Positions 33,595 to 46,803 of a stretch of 64,000 bases of DNA are shown here, in pieces. The notes below the pieces were generated by a model that saw only the letters and a list, made by a program, of their open reading frames with translations, had not been told where the DNA came from and made no database searches. The position numbers and the translations under genes are program-made. Position 1 is the stretch's first letter. The number at the start of each line of letters is the position of its first letter. The stretch is taken from contig NC_030677.2 in assembly GCF_000004195.4 (NCBI RefSeq), forward strand, positions 101,956,829-102,020,828, given 5' to 3'. This DNA comes from Xenopus tropicalis. Its lineage: Eukaryota; Chordata; Amphibia; Anura; Pipidae.

Positions 33595-34924
33595 ACTACA
33601 GGTAGGTGGTTTTGTATTAGCTTGAGAAAGGATGGAAAGGAAATGACCATTGCTGTAGCTATACTATCAACATTATCATGGTAGATTATCATTAAAAAAA
33701 GGTTGTTGAATTCATATAAGATTCCTGACTACCTAGTATGTCAGTGAGAATCGCTTCTGTAAGGATGGCCTGTATATACCAACATATCTGTCATACTAAT
33801 CTCCTGATGTGCAAAATACTCTTAATTGTACATGTAATGTAACAGTTCCACACAGAATAACATACAAGCAATTGGCCAGGTCGTTGTATTTTTCCCACCA
33901 TGCTAGATAGTCTGTAAATTGGATTTTCACCTAACCTCTTATAAGGTGCAAACTGCTCTACAGGTTCATTTACATAAAGTTCCTTCTAATTACTGGACTT
34001 TTACATGGACACTTTGTGAACTTAGCCCTCAGGGGATCATAAAATACTGGACTTGTTTACCCATTGTTTTGCATCTGGATGATGTGGTCAATTTCTCATT
34101 TGCTTTTAAAAGAGCAACTCCTAAACGTGGGATGCTGTCCTTAGCCATTTGGAAACATTTCGGCTCACATTAAAACCAGACAAATGTCGACAGGCCCAAA
34201 TGATAGGTAACTTATTTGGGACATGTTATAAGTCAGGAGGGGGTAGCTACCTTTTAGGGTAGGTACCCTAATAAAGTATAGGCATTCCAGCAGTGGCACA
34301 TACCCAGGTATAACACACAGGTGAAGTCTTTTTTGGCTTTGGCTAGGATATATATTAAAGACTTTGCCCTCATTGCTGCCAAGCATAACTAGCAACAGGA
34401 GGTCATACAGTGTTCCTAGTTTTCAAAGCAACAGGAAGGTCTTTGAGACCCTCGAAGGGTGTGGTTAGTGGCTGCCCCAATATTGACCTATGTCATTGTG
34501 GCTGTATATGGATGGTGGCCTGCAGGGCCTGGGCCATGTCTTCATACAACTTCAAGAAGGGCAAAAGAGGGTGGTGTCCTATGCCAGCCGTAGATGGCAG
34601 ATGATTCTAATAACTACAGTTCTAAAGTTAAGTTGTTTAATTGATAAACAAAAAAGGGGATAAGCTCTCAAAAAAGTCACGTAGGTCACCAAAAAGGATA
34701 TTAAAAGCAAAAATCGATATCAACATCACAATTGCCTTATTTGTTTCTTCCTCCAAGAGCACTAAGTTATAGGCTAAATATATTAAACAGGAAGTAGCTA
34801 TTTATACCAACACCTACCAATTGAAACACACATTATATGTGCTTGGTCTTTACTTGTATGTGAATTTGATAAGTGGTGACTGCAGATCCCTTTCTTTGTC
34901 CCCTCCGTCCAGGATCCAAACAAT

Positions 34925-35378
34925 GAAGTTTACTAGTAGCCAAGCTACAAGGACGTACAAAATATATTAATATGGTATAGTATTTTAGTAAAAATGCATA
35001 CACTTGTTTAAACACTCGCTTAAAAAATGTTGAGGTCACAATGCATTCAAAAGTGACCAGTCCAATCCAACGGTGATTCACTGTCACCCAAAATGCGGTG
35101 AGTAAATCTACTCACCAGACTAAATAAGGTATCAAGGGTCAATTGATCACATCCACAAGGCAGAGACTTACATGCAGTTTAAGTGTCCATTTGGTATCAT
35201 GCAGATAAACATCAAAAGTTCTCAGAACTTCTGTCAGTAGATTGACTGCATGTTAGGTCACCTTAAAATGTTTTAAGCTACTCCAACATGTGTTTAAACT
35301 GGTGTATGCTTTTTACTAAAATACTACACCATATTACTTTTTTTTGTGCTTCCTGGTAGCTTGGCTACTAGTAAATTT
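34925..35378. repeat. Inverted-repeat element, family V
   Basis: The left arm (gtttactagtagccaagcta, agtattttagtaaaaatgca, acttgtttaaac) is mirrored by the right arm (gtgtttaaactggtgtatgc, ttttactaaaatact, tagcttggctactagtaaat). The 280-bp centre is non-coding. Confidence 0.75.
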
Positions 35379-35703
35379 CATCACCTCCCAGATGTCCAAG
35401 GTAAATTCTCTCAATACCCTGGGCTCTAAAAAATTAATTTTCTATTGTACATGGCAAAAAATGTCAAGAAACATTGTTTGCCCTCTGATTCTTTATGTCA
35501 GTTATAAGCTTCCTTATCCTTTATTTTAAGAGTCATTTGGCCCACTTACACAAGGTACATGCAATCAAATATACTACATTCTTCATTTTGCAATTAATGT
35601 ATAGTTTAATTCCATATAGTCATTTTGTAGTGGATGAAGTGAATATGTAAATGAGAACAAGTAACTCACCTCTTCACCCCACATTTGAAAGTGCCCACAA
35701 GTC

Positions 35704-35768
35704 TAAAGTCGGCCATACATGCACTGATAATGTCAGCTTCATTTTGTACGACATTTGGTGCGTGTATT
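35704..35768. repeat. MITE family C, copy 3 (terminal fragment)
   Basis: taaagtcggccatacatgca through cgacatttggtgcgtgtat: only the first hairpin of family C. Confidence 0.7.
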
Positions 35769-36026
35769 AAAAGCCTCTATAAGTAATAACATATCATATC
35801 CCTTACTTAGCAACCTGTTTCTTAGACCACATGACTATAATGTGTACTGTACTTGACTGTAATGTTGACTGTACTTGAACTTTTCTGGTAAAAAAAAAAA
35901 AAAAATACTGGCCTTCCTATATTTCTATCTTTCTTCCCTATTAATAACATTGGCATCAAGCATTGTTTTTACTTGCCAGGTGACAACCCTAACTGTACTG
36001 CTTTTGTATCTAATCTTGCTTATCCC

Positions 36027-36368
36027 TTAAAGTGGCCATACAGGCGGCGATTTCCGATGTTTCCAACGGTCGCACGAAAGATCGTACAATCGGCCGCTAA
36101 CCGTTCAGGGCTGAAATGGCAGATAAGGAAGTAGAGACAATAGGATTTCTACCTCCTTCTGCTGATTCAGCCCTGAAGGCAGATTTTGATCAGGCGCCTT
36201 CTATGGCGCCCGATCAAAATCTTTTAACCTGGCCAATCGGCGAGTCGACCGATATCAGCAGCCTCCTGCGACATCAATTGACTCACCGACTTGCCATACA
36301 CGCACCGAATATCGTATGAAACGGGGTTTCGTACGATATTATCGGTGCGTGTATGGCCAGCTTTAAAG
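36027..36368. repeat. MITE family C, copy 4 (full length)
   Basis: Opposite orientation to copy 1. Ends ttaaagtggccatacaggcg and cggtgcgtgtatggccagct. The stems ggcgccttctatggcgcc and cgtatgaaacggggtttcgtacg are kept. The 67-codon frame running through it exists because the element is GC-rich. Confidence 0.85.
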
Positions 36369-36382
36369 ACTCTAATCTGTCC

Positions 36383-36520
36383 AAGGGTACTGGCTCATGG
36401 GGAGATTAGTTACCCGCCATAAGTCTTTGCAAGCTTTCACTTTCAAGGTTTCATTTCGGGGTGATTGCAGTAGCAAAGATTTATTGCAGGCGACTAATCT
36501 CCCCATGTGCCAGTATCCTA
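36383..36520. repeat. MITE family A, copy 5 (short, diverged)
   Basis: Ends aagggtactggctcatgggg and the complement ccccatgtgccagtatcct, with only about 90 bp of unlike sequence inside. Confidence 0.7.
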
Positions 36521-37459
36521 CCTGTCACCAACTCTGAAAGTATACTTCCTTCTCTTAACATTTAGGTCCCTTACATGCTTTTATAAATATATTGATGCCT
36601 GTTGCTTGCAGATTTTGTCTTGCAATTTATTTTCCTCCTTCCAGTTTCAAAACGTATTATAATTGATAGTCTACACCAGGGTTGGACTTGGCTGGCATGG
36701 CATTGGGAGAAAACTTGGTAGGCCCAGACCTGCTCCCCTGCCTGCAGTTCTGCATCAAAGAGTAAAGGAGCAAGTAGTTGGAATACAACCTTCTTACAAA
36801 ACAGGAAAACATTGATCAGCCATAGTTCCAGTAATAGATAAAACAGGAAAAATGTATTCAGCCAAAATCTTACCTTTTATAACTTCAAGCTGGCTTTGCA
36901 GGTGTATTAAAGGGGAGGCCCCAAAGTTTGAAATTTTCTGCTCTAGAAATTGAACATTGACTAAAAACAATGTGTTAGGTTTGATATTTTTGTGCCAATA
37001 GAAAGCAAATGATGATAAATGTGGCATGGGAATAATATTAACTGCCATTTAATTTCTTTATAGCATAATACAGAATATATCAGAACATAGCATTGGTATT
37101 CCTCAGAACTGAGCACAAACAACATTGTTTCTTTTAACTGACCATATATTATCCTTCCTTCATGTAACCTATGTAACAGTTATTACTATAGAGATTTGCA
37201 GTAACAATACAACATTGTTTGCATTTTGTTCATAAGACTTGCTTATAAAGTACATCTCTATCAAAATAAATCATTATACTGACATTTGTTAAAAAGGTCT
37301 AATAACCAACTCCATTGTGGTATGACATGATACTACTTGTTGATTAAGATGATTTTATGATCCTTGTGTTTACAATTTCACCAGGTCTAAACTACTATAA
37401 TATAGTGCAGAATGCGCAGTGAAACGGCTCCAGCTGACAACTCATAGGCCTCACTTGTT

Positions 37460-37837
37460 TTAAAGGAACAGTTCAGTGTAAAAATGTGCACAAAATAAAA
37501 AATGTTCAGCTCTCTAAGCTGTAAGCAGTCAGTAACCAATCAGTTACTTAAGGGGGGGGGGCATATGGGACATAACTGTTCAGTTAGTTTGCTTTTGAAT
37601 CTGACCTGCTTGCTCACAAACTAACTAACAGTTATGTCCCATGTGCGGGGGCACTGACTAATTAAGAGGTTAGAGACATGAAAGCAGGAAGTAGTGTTCT
37701 GGCTATTGTGTTAGAATCTGCTCACTCCAGCCTTTATAGATTACATTTTTCCCTAACTAACTATATAAGAAATATTTTTGTGCAGTTGTTTTAATCAGTT
37801 TTGCACAGTTTCATTTCTACACTGAACTGTTCCTTAA
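37460..37837. repeat. MITE family I
   Basis: Ends ttaaaggaacagttcagtgt and the complement acactgaactgttccttaa. Arms also pair through cagttagtttg and caaactaactaacagttatg near the centre. A run of ten G lies near 37552. TTAA termini. Confidence 0.85.
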
Positions 37838-40306
37838 AAGACTGTGCAATCTGAGGCTGTATTTGACCAGCAAGTTGAAGTATCTTTTATGTTGATGTAG
37901 TGGTGTGTCTGCTGTTACCAAAATCCCCCAAAAGGTGGTGCTGTCTGCTGTTGATATTCAAAACAATTAAAAAGGAAAGGCAAGATTTAACTTTTATCAG
38001 TCTGTGCATCTTAGAAGGTTTGGGGATGATCTATTGTGCATTAATGTCATGTGTGCTCAAGGCATATATTTGTAGATAGTGTTAGATCATTCACCAAGGT
38101 ATGTAGGCTTCTACAAGTGACCTGTACAAGGACCCCTTCACAAAATATTTACATTAAATGAACATCTTAGGGGTAATTTATAAAGACCCAGGACACAAGT
38201 GTTCATTCACTGTGAACCACATCTGGGTTTGCACTGGTGGCTGAAAGCATGTCTGGTCTGGTGTACAAAAATTGCTGGCCCACTAGGGTAACAGGAAAAC
38301 TCCTGGTGGGCCAAGGGGTCAGATGGGCTACTACTCACATAGCCATTTGGCCTTTTATGACAATAACATTGTGATTTCTAAATTTGGCATGACATCATAG
38401 AGTACAATTGGAAAGGTAAAATAGTTTGAAGTGTGGACCTTTTGGCTTTTGGATTTCTGGTGACCCCTGGCATCACAGTCCAACACTGGATACAAAATGT
38501 AGGCCATAGCATTTCAAGTACACAAAGGCCCAAACAGGCCCTGTAGAAAAGGACCATTCTATAGTATCTTACACCAGAACCTCTGGCAGAGTTTCTAAAT
38601 TGCTAGTCTGGGCCTGAGTGTAAGAAACATGAGGTGTCCCTTGTTTGGCCTGCCAACTATCCATCTTTAAACTATATATTTTTATAAGTATTACAACTTA
38701 TTGTTGATCCAGTAATCCTTTCAGTTGTTATTTTGGTGTCAGCTAGGATTTTTATTTTTTTAAGGATTGTAAGCACTTGTCATTAGTCTGTTGTCTCTTT
38801 CGAAAAGGAATTAGCATGTAAATTAAGACTAGGACTTTTCATAGTAGCATTCTAACAGTTCTATTGCATATGGAAAGACAGTCCTTAACATTATATTATT
38901 TTGTTAATCAGCGCCCCACCCTGGAAGTGTTATGCATTGGTACTCTCTGCATTGTCTCTCTAACCTGTCTCATTCTCTGCTTTCAGTCAGTTGATTTAAG
39001 AGTTGATTCTGTATGTGGCTCAACACCTAGCTGAATGGATCACAAAAGGGTCTTTGACCAACGGTATATACTAACCTGCCAAATAGGTATCTAGACAATC
39101 TCAGCAACTAATATCAGCCAGTGTACAGGCACCTTAAATGTAATACAAAATCATTTTCCTCCATAATGTGGTTTAACATCAGCATTACAGTTATATTTAA
39201 AGCCATTTTAAAATTATTTATGCCTGCTTCTTTTCAGCTCCAAATGTTGGCATTGTTACCAACAGTTTTGCTGTAAACCTTTACGTAGATTTATTAACAT
39301 GAGAAAAAAAAATCAACTTGCTTTAATTTTGTTATCAGAGACAAAAATTCAGTTAATCTTTTGGCCAGCTGTATGATCTGAATGTTGGCCCCTGAACACA
39401 AGGTCAGTGCCCCCAGCATGGGGTGGCCAAATCAGGCAGACGTCTGCAGAGCTGGATTTCATATCCGGACACCCCGAGGCTGCCCCCCATTCGTGCCCCT
39501 CCCCCCACAAATCCGGCCTGGGGGTCTGCTCAACTGGCACCCTGACCAAGCAAGTAGATCCAGGCCCATACTGTGAATCTGTGGTTTCTGACAAATGCTG
39601 CTGTAAGGCTGCTGTAAGATGCTATAGGAAGTCACTATTTATTGGACTGGTGCAATGCTGTTTCTGTGCTTAAACTAAGCATTTTTGGTTTACTTACAAA
39701 TGCAGAAGTTATAGTGCCGGAAACAGCCCATTATGTCATTAATGTTACTGAACTTAAACACAACCATGTAGTTAATGTCAGTATAAGCTGCCGCCTTTGC
39801 TTCACTGTAAATATTGTGCTTTAGGTTTAAAGTCTTTCAACACTGGCAATAAACTGTGAGGGCATTTGAACTTATAAAGGCAGACATGGTTGAAATTTCC
39901 TATGTCTGTCCATTTCCCAAATCTAATGATATCTATATTACATGGATATTGGATAATCAGCAGCCCACCATACATGCACAGACAATCACAGGAAACATAC
40001 CTGTGCAAGTATGACCACCATTAGTCTTATGGTTGAAAAGTCTTAATGCATTTTAAGATAGACAATGACAAAGTGTGTAGGCATACCACCTAAACAAGCA
40101 GAAAATAAAGATGAAAAAAATCAAAACTTCTGGTAACTGAAAACAACATATAATTGTCTTTTTCTGACATCATAAGTAGCCTTGTTAATTCACTGGCATT
40201 CATAGTAATATAAATGTCACTTTTGTATTATATATGGAATAATGTACCTTTGTTGTAAAATATACATTATAAGTTACAAAGGAGTTTTACGATTATATAT
40301 ATATAT

Positions 40307-40521
40307 AGGTGCAATAGAGGCCAGCACTCACAGGACTTTAAAAAAACGTCATCAGAAAGAATAAAGGTTTTATAAAAAGTATTTCAACATGGTTTTTTAT
40401 TTGCCCAATAAAAATTTGGGCAAATAAAAAACCATGTTGAAATACTTCTTATAAAATCTTTATTCTTTCTGATGACGTTTTTTTGAAGTCCTGTGAGTAC
40501 TGGCCTCTATTGCACCTGTAT
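40307..40521. repeat. Near-perfect 215-bp palindrome, family R
   Basis: Left arm from aggtgcaatagaggccagca to gttttttatttgccca; right arm from gggcaaataaaaaaccatgt to ctggcctctattgcacct. Arms of about 102 bp with a handful of mismatches flank a centre of under 10 bp (near 40413). A TA run precedes it, and TA runs recur near 40590. Confidence 0.9.
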
Positions 40522-41208
40522 TTGTATTTTTTGCATTTAGCACCCGGGCATTTATCTCTTTGTATGTGGTGTGCTACCTCTGCTGGGACTGTATATATAT
40601 ATACATGTGACACAAATTACATCACTAAGCAGGATATTAATGGCTCTTGTGTATTATAAGGCCTAATCCATCTAAATCATAAGTATAGAATTTACAATTA
40701 TTAAAGTTGTCTACTAAAATCAATATTATATACAGTCATTTTTCACACAGGCCCCCCAAAAAGTTGAAACTAAAGGAACTTAAGATTCATGTAGTAAAAG
40801 CAAGTAGTGCACCTGCGCCTCAACTTATTTTTCAAGCAAACCTCAAACAGCTCATTTATCAACACAATTTTTCTCCTTGCTAGTAACCCATAGCAACTAT
40901 CACTGATTAGCATTTTTCACCTCCATATAGATCAATGAAAGCAAAAATGTGATTGGTTGGCAGTACTCAAGGGACTATTTATACATCCTGCAGTCTGTTC
41001 CTATACCTTTTACTATTTACTGTTACAGAATATTAATCCATGGAATAGTCTTTCCATATTCTGAAGTTCAACCAGTGACCTTTACACGAATAACATGATT
41101 TACATTGTATATTCTTATTTAAAGGTTCCTTCACACAAAAACTGTTTTTTTGCGTTTTGAAAGAAAATGTAATTCTAAGCAATTTTTTAATACACATTTA
41201 TTAAGGAG

Positions 41209-41453
41209 TAAAGGTCCCCATAAACGGGCAGCTTATCTGCCGTGTAGGGGCAGAAATGAGGGGCCTGGCCAACCGATATCTGGCCTGAAATTGGCCAGAT
41301 CTCGATCGGGCAGGTTAGAAAATTCAGTCGGATCGGGGACCGCATCGGCCAAACGATCGAATTATTCTTTTTTTTAACTACATGCTCCTCGTAGGTGGGG
41401 ATATCGGGTGCAGATCCGCTCGCTTGGCGATCTCAGTGTGTATGGGACCTTAA
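41209..41453. repeat. MITE family D, copy 4
   Basis: Ends taaaggtccccataaacggg and the complement tgtgtatgggacctta. Shares cccagatctcgat-like and gatcggggaccgcatcggcc blocks with copy 2. Confidence 0.8.
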
Positions 41454-41872
41454 GAGTATTTGTAAATGTAACTGCAGTGTTTGTTTATCTTTCTGTTCTC
41501 TGGACCCGAGTCTTAGAAAAATGTATGGAGGTCTTCTCCAGAGCGGTCATTCTGGACCTTGGGAGGGGTGCAAGAGCATTTCAGTTTGCAAAGGAGCCCT
41601 CAGGTCTTTCAATCAGCTTTAGGGTAAGAACCCATGGAGCGTTTCAGTCACCCTTGATAGATCTCTGCTATCGCAAGCGCCAAACCACTCTGAAAATGCT
41701 TTTCACCGGCAAAAAATGTAGCATTTCTTCTCTGCTACTTTTTTCAAGTGTAAAATTAATAATCGATGGATTAACCAGTGAAGGTAACCGTGCTGCCAAG
41801 GGTTAATGATTCAGCTCTCAATCTTGCTGTACACTTCCACCAGAGTGTAAAAAACAAAAATAAGCTTAAATA

Positions 41873-41993
41873 AAGCCACCAGGAGAGAGCAAAATGCAGT
41901 GCTTGCTGCCAATGGTGCTTTAGGTGTGTAAAGGTGTGAATAAAGCACCTTTAGCAGCAAGCACTGCATTTTGCTCTCTCCTGGTAGCTTTGT
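41873..41993. repeat. 121-bp hairpin, family S
   Basis: Left arm ccaccaggagagagcaaaat, gcagtgcttgctgc; right arm gcagcaagcactgcattttg, ctctctcctggtagc. Arms of about 50 bp with few mismatches around a 19-bp loop (ggtgtgtaaaggtgtgaat region). Confidence 0.9.
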
Positions 41994-43360
41994 TAAAGCC
42001 TCTAGCTGTATTAGTTGTTCTGACGAGAGGCTGCAGTAAATAAATCAATTCATTCATCAATTCATCCTGAAAGACCAACTTTCAAGGCCACCGTCAGGGG
42101 ATGATGAGTCCTGCCAGGGTCCTGGTCCGAGCAGAGGGCCTGAGTTGTCACAAAAGAGGTAAAGCTTGGGTGATTTGGGGCTGGTTTAAGCAGACCAGGG
42201 CAGGAATAGATGGATAAAGGCCATAACCAGTAGGCATATGGGTCCTCGCATTTTCTCATGGCAACCCTGATGACTTTAGGTGTGCCACCAGCAAGAAGCT
42301 AACCATGTCACTCACAATAAGCAATTGTAACTGATTATCTTGCAAATCTTTTACTTGACTGTGTGGGAGATGCCATTCCCGTAATTCAGAGCCTTCTGAA
42401 TAACCGGTTTCCAAATAAGGATTCGCTATTAGTTTGCTCTGTAGAGCTTCTTAAGGATTTATAATGCCAAGTTTATATTTTTATACATTTCAACTTTATT
42501 GTGTTATTAACAAAACAAAATATCAAAGGTTTTTATTAAATAAATATATAATGAGCAATCATTTTGCAATTATTTTACTATCCGCTTAAGTAATCACTAT
42601 GAATGCAGTAGGTAGAATGGACTATTGTAAATTGGGATCTTTGACCCTCAGCCTCAAGCAGTGATAACTAGGGTGGAACCTCTCACTTGGGAGATTTAAC
42701 CTAGGTACAAAGTTTGCAGTTTAGCAAACCAACCACAGAAAATGTATAATTAAGGTAACTGATAGAAACATAGCACCATCTACAGCTAAGCCAAAGTATT
42801 ACACCATAATTATAAGATGAGGAATTTGACTGCCATATTACAAATATCTTGTCACCATGCTTGATTTTTATTACAACGCCATTTCCAAAAAAGTTGAGAC
42901 ACTGCGCAAAATACAAAATGAAAAGCATGATATGCAAATCATTTAACCTCTATATTTAATTGCAAATGGTACAAAGACAACACATCAAATGTTGAAACTG
43001 GGAAAAGGTATGGTTTCCTGAAAAATTATGCATATTTTGAATTTGATGCCAGCAACATGTTTCAAAAAAGTTGTGACAGGAGCAACCAAAGACTGGAAAA
43101 GTTGTATTTTGCTAAAAAGCGCATCTAAGAGAGGCTCTCAGAAGTAAAGATACTTTAACACCATCATCTGCATGGGTAAATATTGCAACAGCTTAAATAT
43201 ATACCTGCAGAAACATGCAGTCAGTGTGAAGAATGAGTACTCTTCAATGTACCTAAAAGAACTAACTCTGCTTGATGTGGAGTCATTCTTGAAGTATGTT
43301 TTGTTCACTCATAGCTGCTGCAGCCTGTTGCCTTGCCAATTATGCACTCAACATTGTTCC

Positions 43361-43437
43361 TTAAGGTGGGCCTGTCGGAGAAAGATCTGCTAGTTTGGCG
43401 AGGTTGTGGATCTTTCAGTGTATGTCCACCTTTAGTA
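43361..43437. repeat. MITE family D, copy 5 (miniature)
   Basis: ccttaaggtgggcctgtcgg at the left and tcagtgtatgtccaccttta at the right, with agatctgc and gtggatct inside. Only the ends of family D. Confidence 0.65.
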
Positions 43438-43507
43438 GTCTGCACCAAGCCTGCCTCTGTGCCCCTTATCAATCACAGCAAGCAATCAGGGAGAGGTACC
43501 AGACCAA

Positions 43508-43885
43508 GGGGTGATTTATCAACTGGGTGATTTATCAAACTCAAATTTGAGTTATGTTTTGAAAACTTGAATGTCCGGTATTTATTAAGTGCAAAAAACC
43601 CAAAAAATCAAATGTAAAAATTTGCCATTAAAAGCTTGCGTATTTCTATATAAGTCAATGGGAGTTGTCCTAGGTAAAGTCAAGCCATATTTGCAAACTC
43701 GATAAATTTGAGTTTTTTGACTCTTTTGTAAAACTCTAAAAATGTAAGATATTTGCGATATTCGAGTTTTTCTTATTCTGACAAATTTCCTTATTAATAA
43801 ATAAGATTTGATATTTCATATGCAAGTTTTTTCAATTTAGAAAAACAAAGTCGAATTCACAAACTCGAAAACTGATAAAAAAGCC
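43508..43885. repeat. MITE family N, copy 2
   Basis: Starts gatttatcaactgggtgatt and gtttatcaaactcaaatttg, includes ccggtatttattaagtgcaa and gtcaatgggagttgtcctag, and ends with inverted aaaacaaagtcgaattcaca, actcgaaaactgataaaaaa. Inserted inside transposon W. Confidence 0.65.
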
Positions 43886-46803
43886 CACAAGTGTCCAATG
43901 GAAGTGTTTATTACCATGTATATTGAGACTCTTACGCTATTATTATTGACTTTTTATTCTGTGTACATTATAGGATTTATTTATAGATAATGTCTCTCGC
44001 TGTGGAATCTAGTCATATAGACATCAGTATAATCTACAAGCAGTTTAGTTAGATGTACTACTACAAATCAGAACTCTATAGGATAACTGACATCAATACT
44101 CATTTAAGTCTCATTACAGTCAAGAAACTTTTTTTTTTTAACAGCACCGAATGTGAACCACTGTCTGTGAACACAGTCTCTACATCCATTAGTGCAAGTT
44201 AAAACCACCATGCAAAGAAGAAACCATATATAAACATGATCTGAAAACACTACCACATTCTCTGAGCCCAAGCTCATTTAAGATGGACTGAGGAAAAGTG
44301 GAAAACTGTCCTGTGGTCTATATAATATTTGATATGTTGTCTTTGTGCTATTTTCAGTTAAATATAGGGGTTATCTGATATGCAAATCATTCCTTTCTCT
44401 TTTAATTTACATTTTACACAGTGTTCAAATTTTTTTTGGAAACTGAGTTGTACACCAAAATCCACTCAAATATATTGATTTATTGTATCTAAATGTAAGG
44501 CAATGTAGGCATTGTTAGGAGGCTGTTTAAGTGAACTTAAATCAAGTTTTCATGTAAGGTAAAGAAAACTATACCCCCAGAATGAATACTTAACCAACAG
44601 ATAGTTTATATTATATTAAGTGACCTATTAAATGATGTCCCACAGGCAGACTGAGCTTCAGTTATAAGAGCACACTCTGTTGTACACCTGTCCTATAGTA
44701 CAAAGAAACAGACTGGCACATGGAGTTGCTCTCCCACAGGGTGATGGTATGGTGGTATCTATACATTACAACTCTCAGTACTCTATTATCTCTCCCTATT
44801 TAGTGCATATAGAGAATCAGCTCAGGATAGTAACAAACAAATATTTCCTGTCACCTGATTCAAAACTATCAGTAGCTACATACTCTGTTGAGGGGCTCAA
44901 TCTGCTTTAAGCCTATGTAGAAGATGCAGATAAAACTTTCAGATCATTTAAAATATTCAGTTGCTTGCCTAACAAAGTGTATTTAACACCCACAACTTGC
45001 AAATTATACTAACCAGGCTGTATATCTGACAGGTAGTGCTAGAAATATCTTGGCAGCTAGATTCATAAGTGACTGTCTGTTACAGAAAATGTTTTTATAC
45101 TTTGACCCCACTGAATGTTTTTGTTTAATTTTTGTATTTGGAGACAGAACATGGCTTGCATTGTCTGTAATGTTGTACTTTTTGTTTAACTGATCAGAGG
45201 TAGGGGGAAACTTTATTGACAGCGGGATATTTTTTTACACTCCTTTAACGTATGGTGCTCCATATTATGAAGAACCTTCTTATCTGGAAAATCCTATATT
45301 TAAAAGAAAATGAATCACAAAAGCAAAAAAAAAACAAAAAAAGAAACAAAAAAAAACAGGCAAAATGTTGCAATTACAAAGTCATTGTATACTTTTGCCT
45401 ACTTTAATTACATGCGCAGCAGAAACATTTATGAACAAAACCTGCTCCAGAATTATCTTGATTTTGTATGCAGCAGTATTAGAAAGTATATATTACTACT
45501 GGAATTATGTTATATCTAGGGTACATTAAAAAAAATCTAAAGAATACATTTGAGGACAGTTGCTTTATTTGGGACCATATTAGGACAAGAGTAAATTGAA
45601 ACTATTGAAGCAAACTGAACCACAGAGAAAATTCCCAGATAGGCCTTATCGTAAAGATCGTCTGTAGGTTTATGTACTAGATAAAACAGCCCTGAGCTAA
45701 GCACTCAGCACAAAACTAGGAAGACAATCTTGCATGCTATGTAAATGGAGGAAGGGTTGCTGCACAACAGGGTGTGTAGGCTTTTGTATGTGATAATGGA
45801 GTACAAAACCCACAGCTTGGGCTTATGTGCTTATATTTCAGAAAAACCTTACTCTTTTATTGACAGTTGATGCATAGGTATATAATGAACACAAACTCAG
45901 AGAGGTGGTGTTCCTATGTGTCCAGGTGGTGTACCTATGTGTCAACTCATTCTCATAAATGACATGTTTACAAGGATTTCTACACCACAGTAGAAGGTAA
46001 AAACAGATTAAAAATAGGGCCTGGCATTTCAGGTTCACAAAGATCCAAATAATAGTGACTGTATATGGCATCTTACACTAGCCCCTCTTGCATTTGCTAG
46101 AATCTAGAGACTGCCAGTCTGGGGTTGGGCATTGAGGGTGAAGAATCAGATTACATGAGCAATGTGAGGAAGGTGGACCAAGAGCTGCTTTTTTTGGCCA
46201 GTGAACTTGCAGATCTTTCAATGAGGTTGGTCATTGGTGACTCAAAATTCCTTCTAAGGTCTCTAGGTTAGCAGTTTTTTTAGGTTATCTAGTCTACTTG
46301 AAATAGCTATATGGAAAGAACATTTTGAGACATAGTTCCTTTGGCTCCTGCAACCTCCCACTTGGTAGTATCCTTAGGCATTAGATAGAAATCTAGCAGG
46401 CTACACACTTTAATTGGGGTCATGGACATCAACAACAACAAACGTGTTGGATGCCTATACAGAAATTACCACAATGAAAAAAATACACAAGAACCATAAA
46501 TATAGTCTTGTAATTGGTGCATAGTGATGTCATGTGCCACATAACTGGTGTATTAAATACGATAGAGTACCCCTGCCCTTATCAGAGATGTAAACCAAGC
46601 AGGTTTCTTTTTTTGGGTGTACCTTGGCGACACCCTGTTACAACCTTGGACAACACTGTATATTTGAGGGAATTTTCTTTTCATTTGCATGGGTTAAAAT
46701 TCATTTGCATACATATTACAGAGAGAGAGACTGGGTGGGCAGGGAGTTCGGAAGGCAGAAAAATCTGGGTTTTTATGTCTACTGTAAATGTTTATGAAAC
46801 TCA

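Larger units (their letters stand above)
42878..44456 (+). mobile_element. Decayed DNA transposon W, possibly Tc1/mariner-related
   Basis: The left end near 42882 (atttccaaaaaagttgagac, actgcgcaaaatac) and the right end near 44410-44450 (ttacacagtgttcaaatttt, ttttggaaactg) are inverted matches over about 60 bp. Near 44205-44320 a plus-strand frame with stops reads HAKKKPYINMI, AQAHLRWTEEKWKTVLWS, like the catalytic-region W-T-x-x-x-W-x-x-V-L-W-S of Tc1/mariner-type transposases. The superfamily is uncertain. A family D fragment and family N copy 2 sit inside. Confidence 0.6.

Noticed and set aside
39349..39673. GC-rich 81-88-codon ORFs on both strands
   Set aside because: Open on both strands with Pro/Gly-rich translation; GC-rich repeat-like patch without splice sites or domain.
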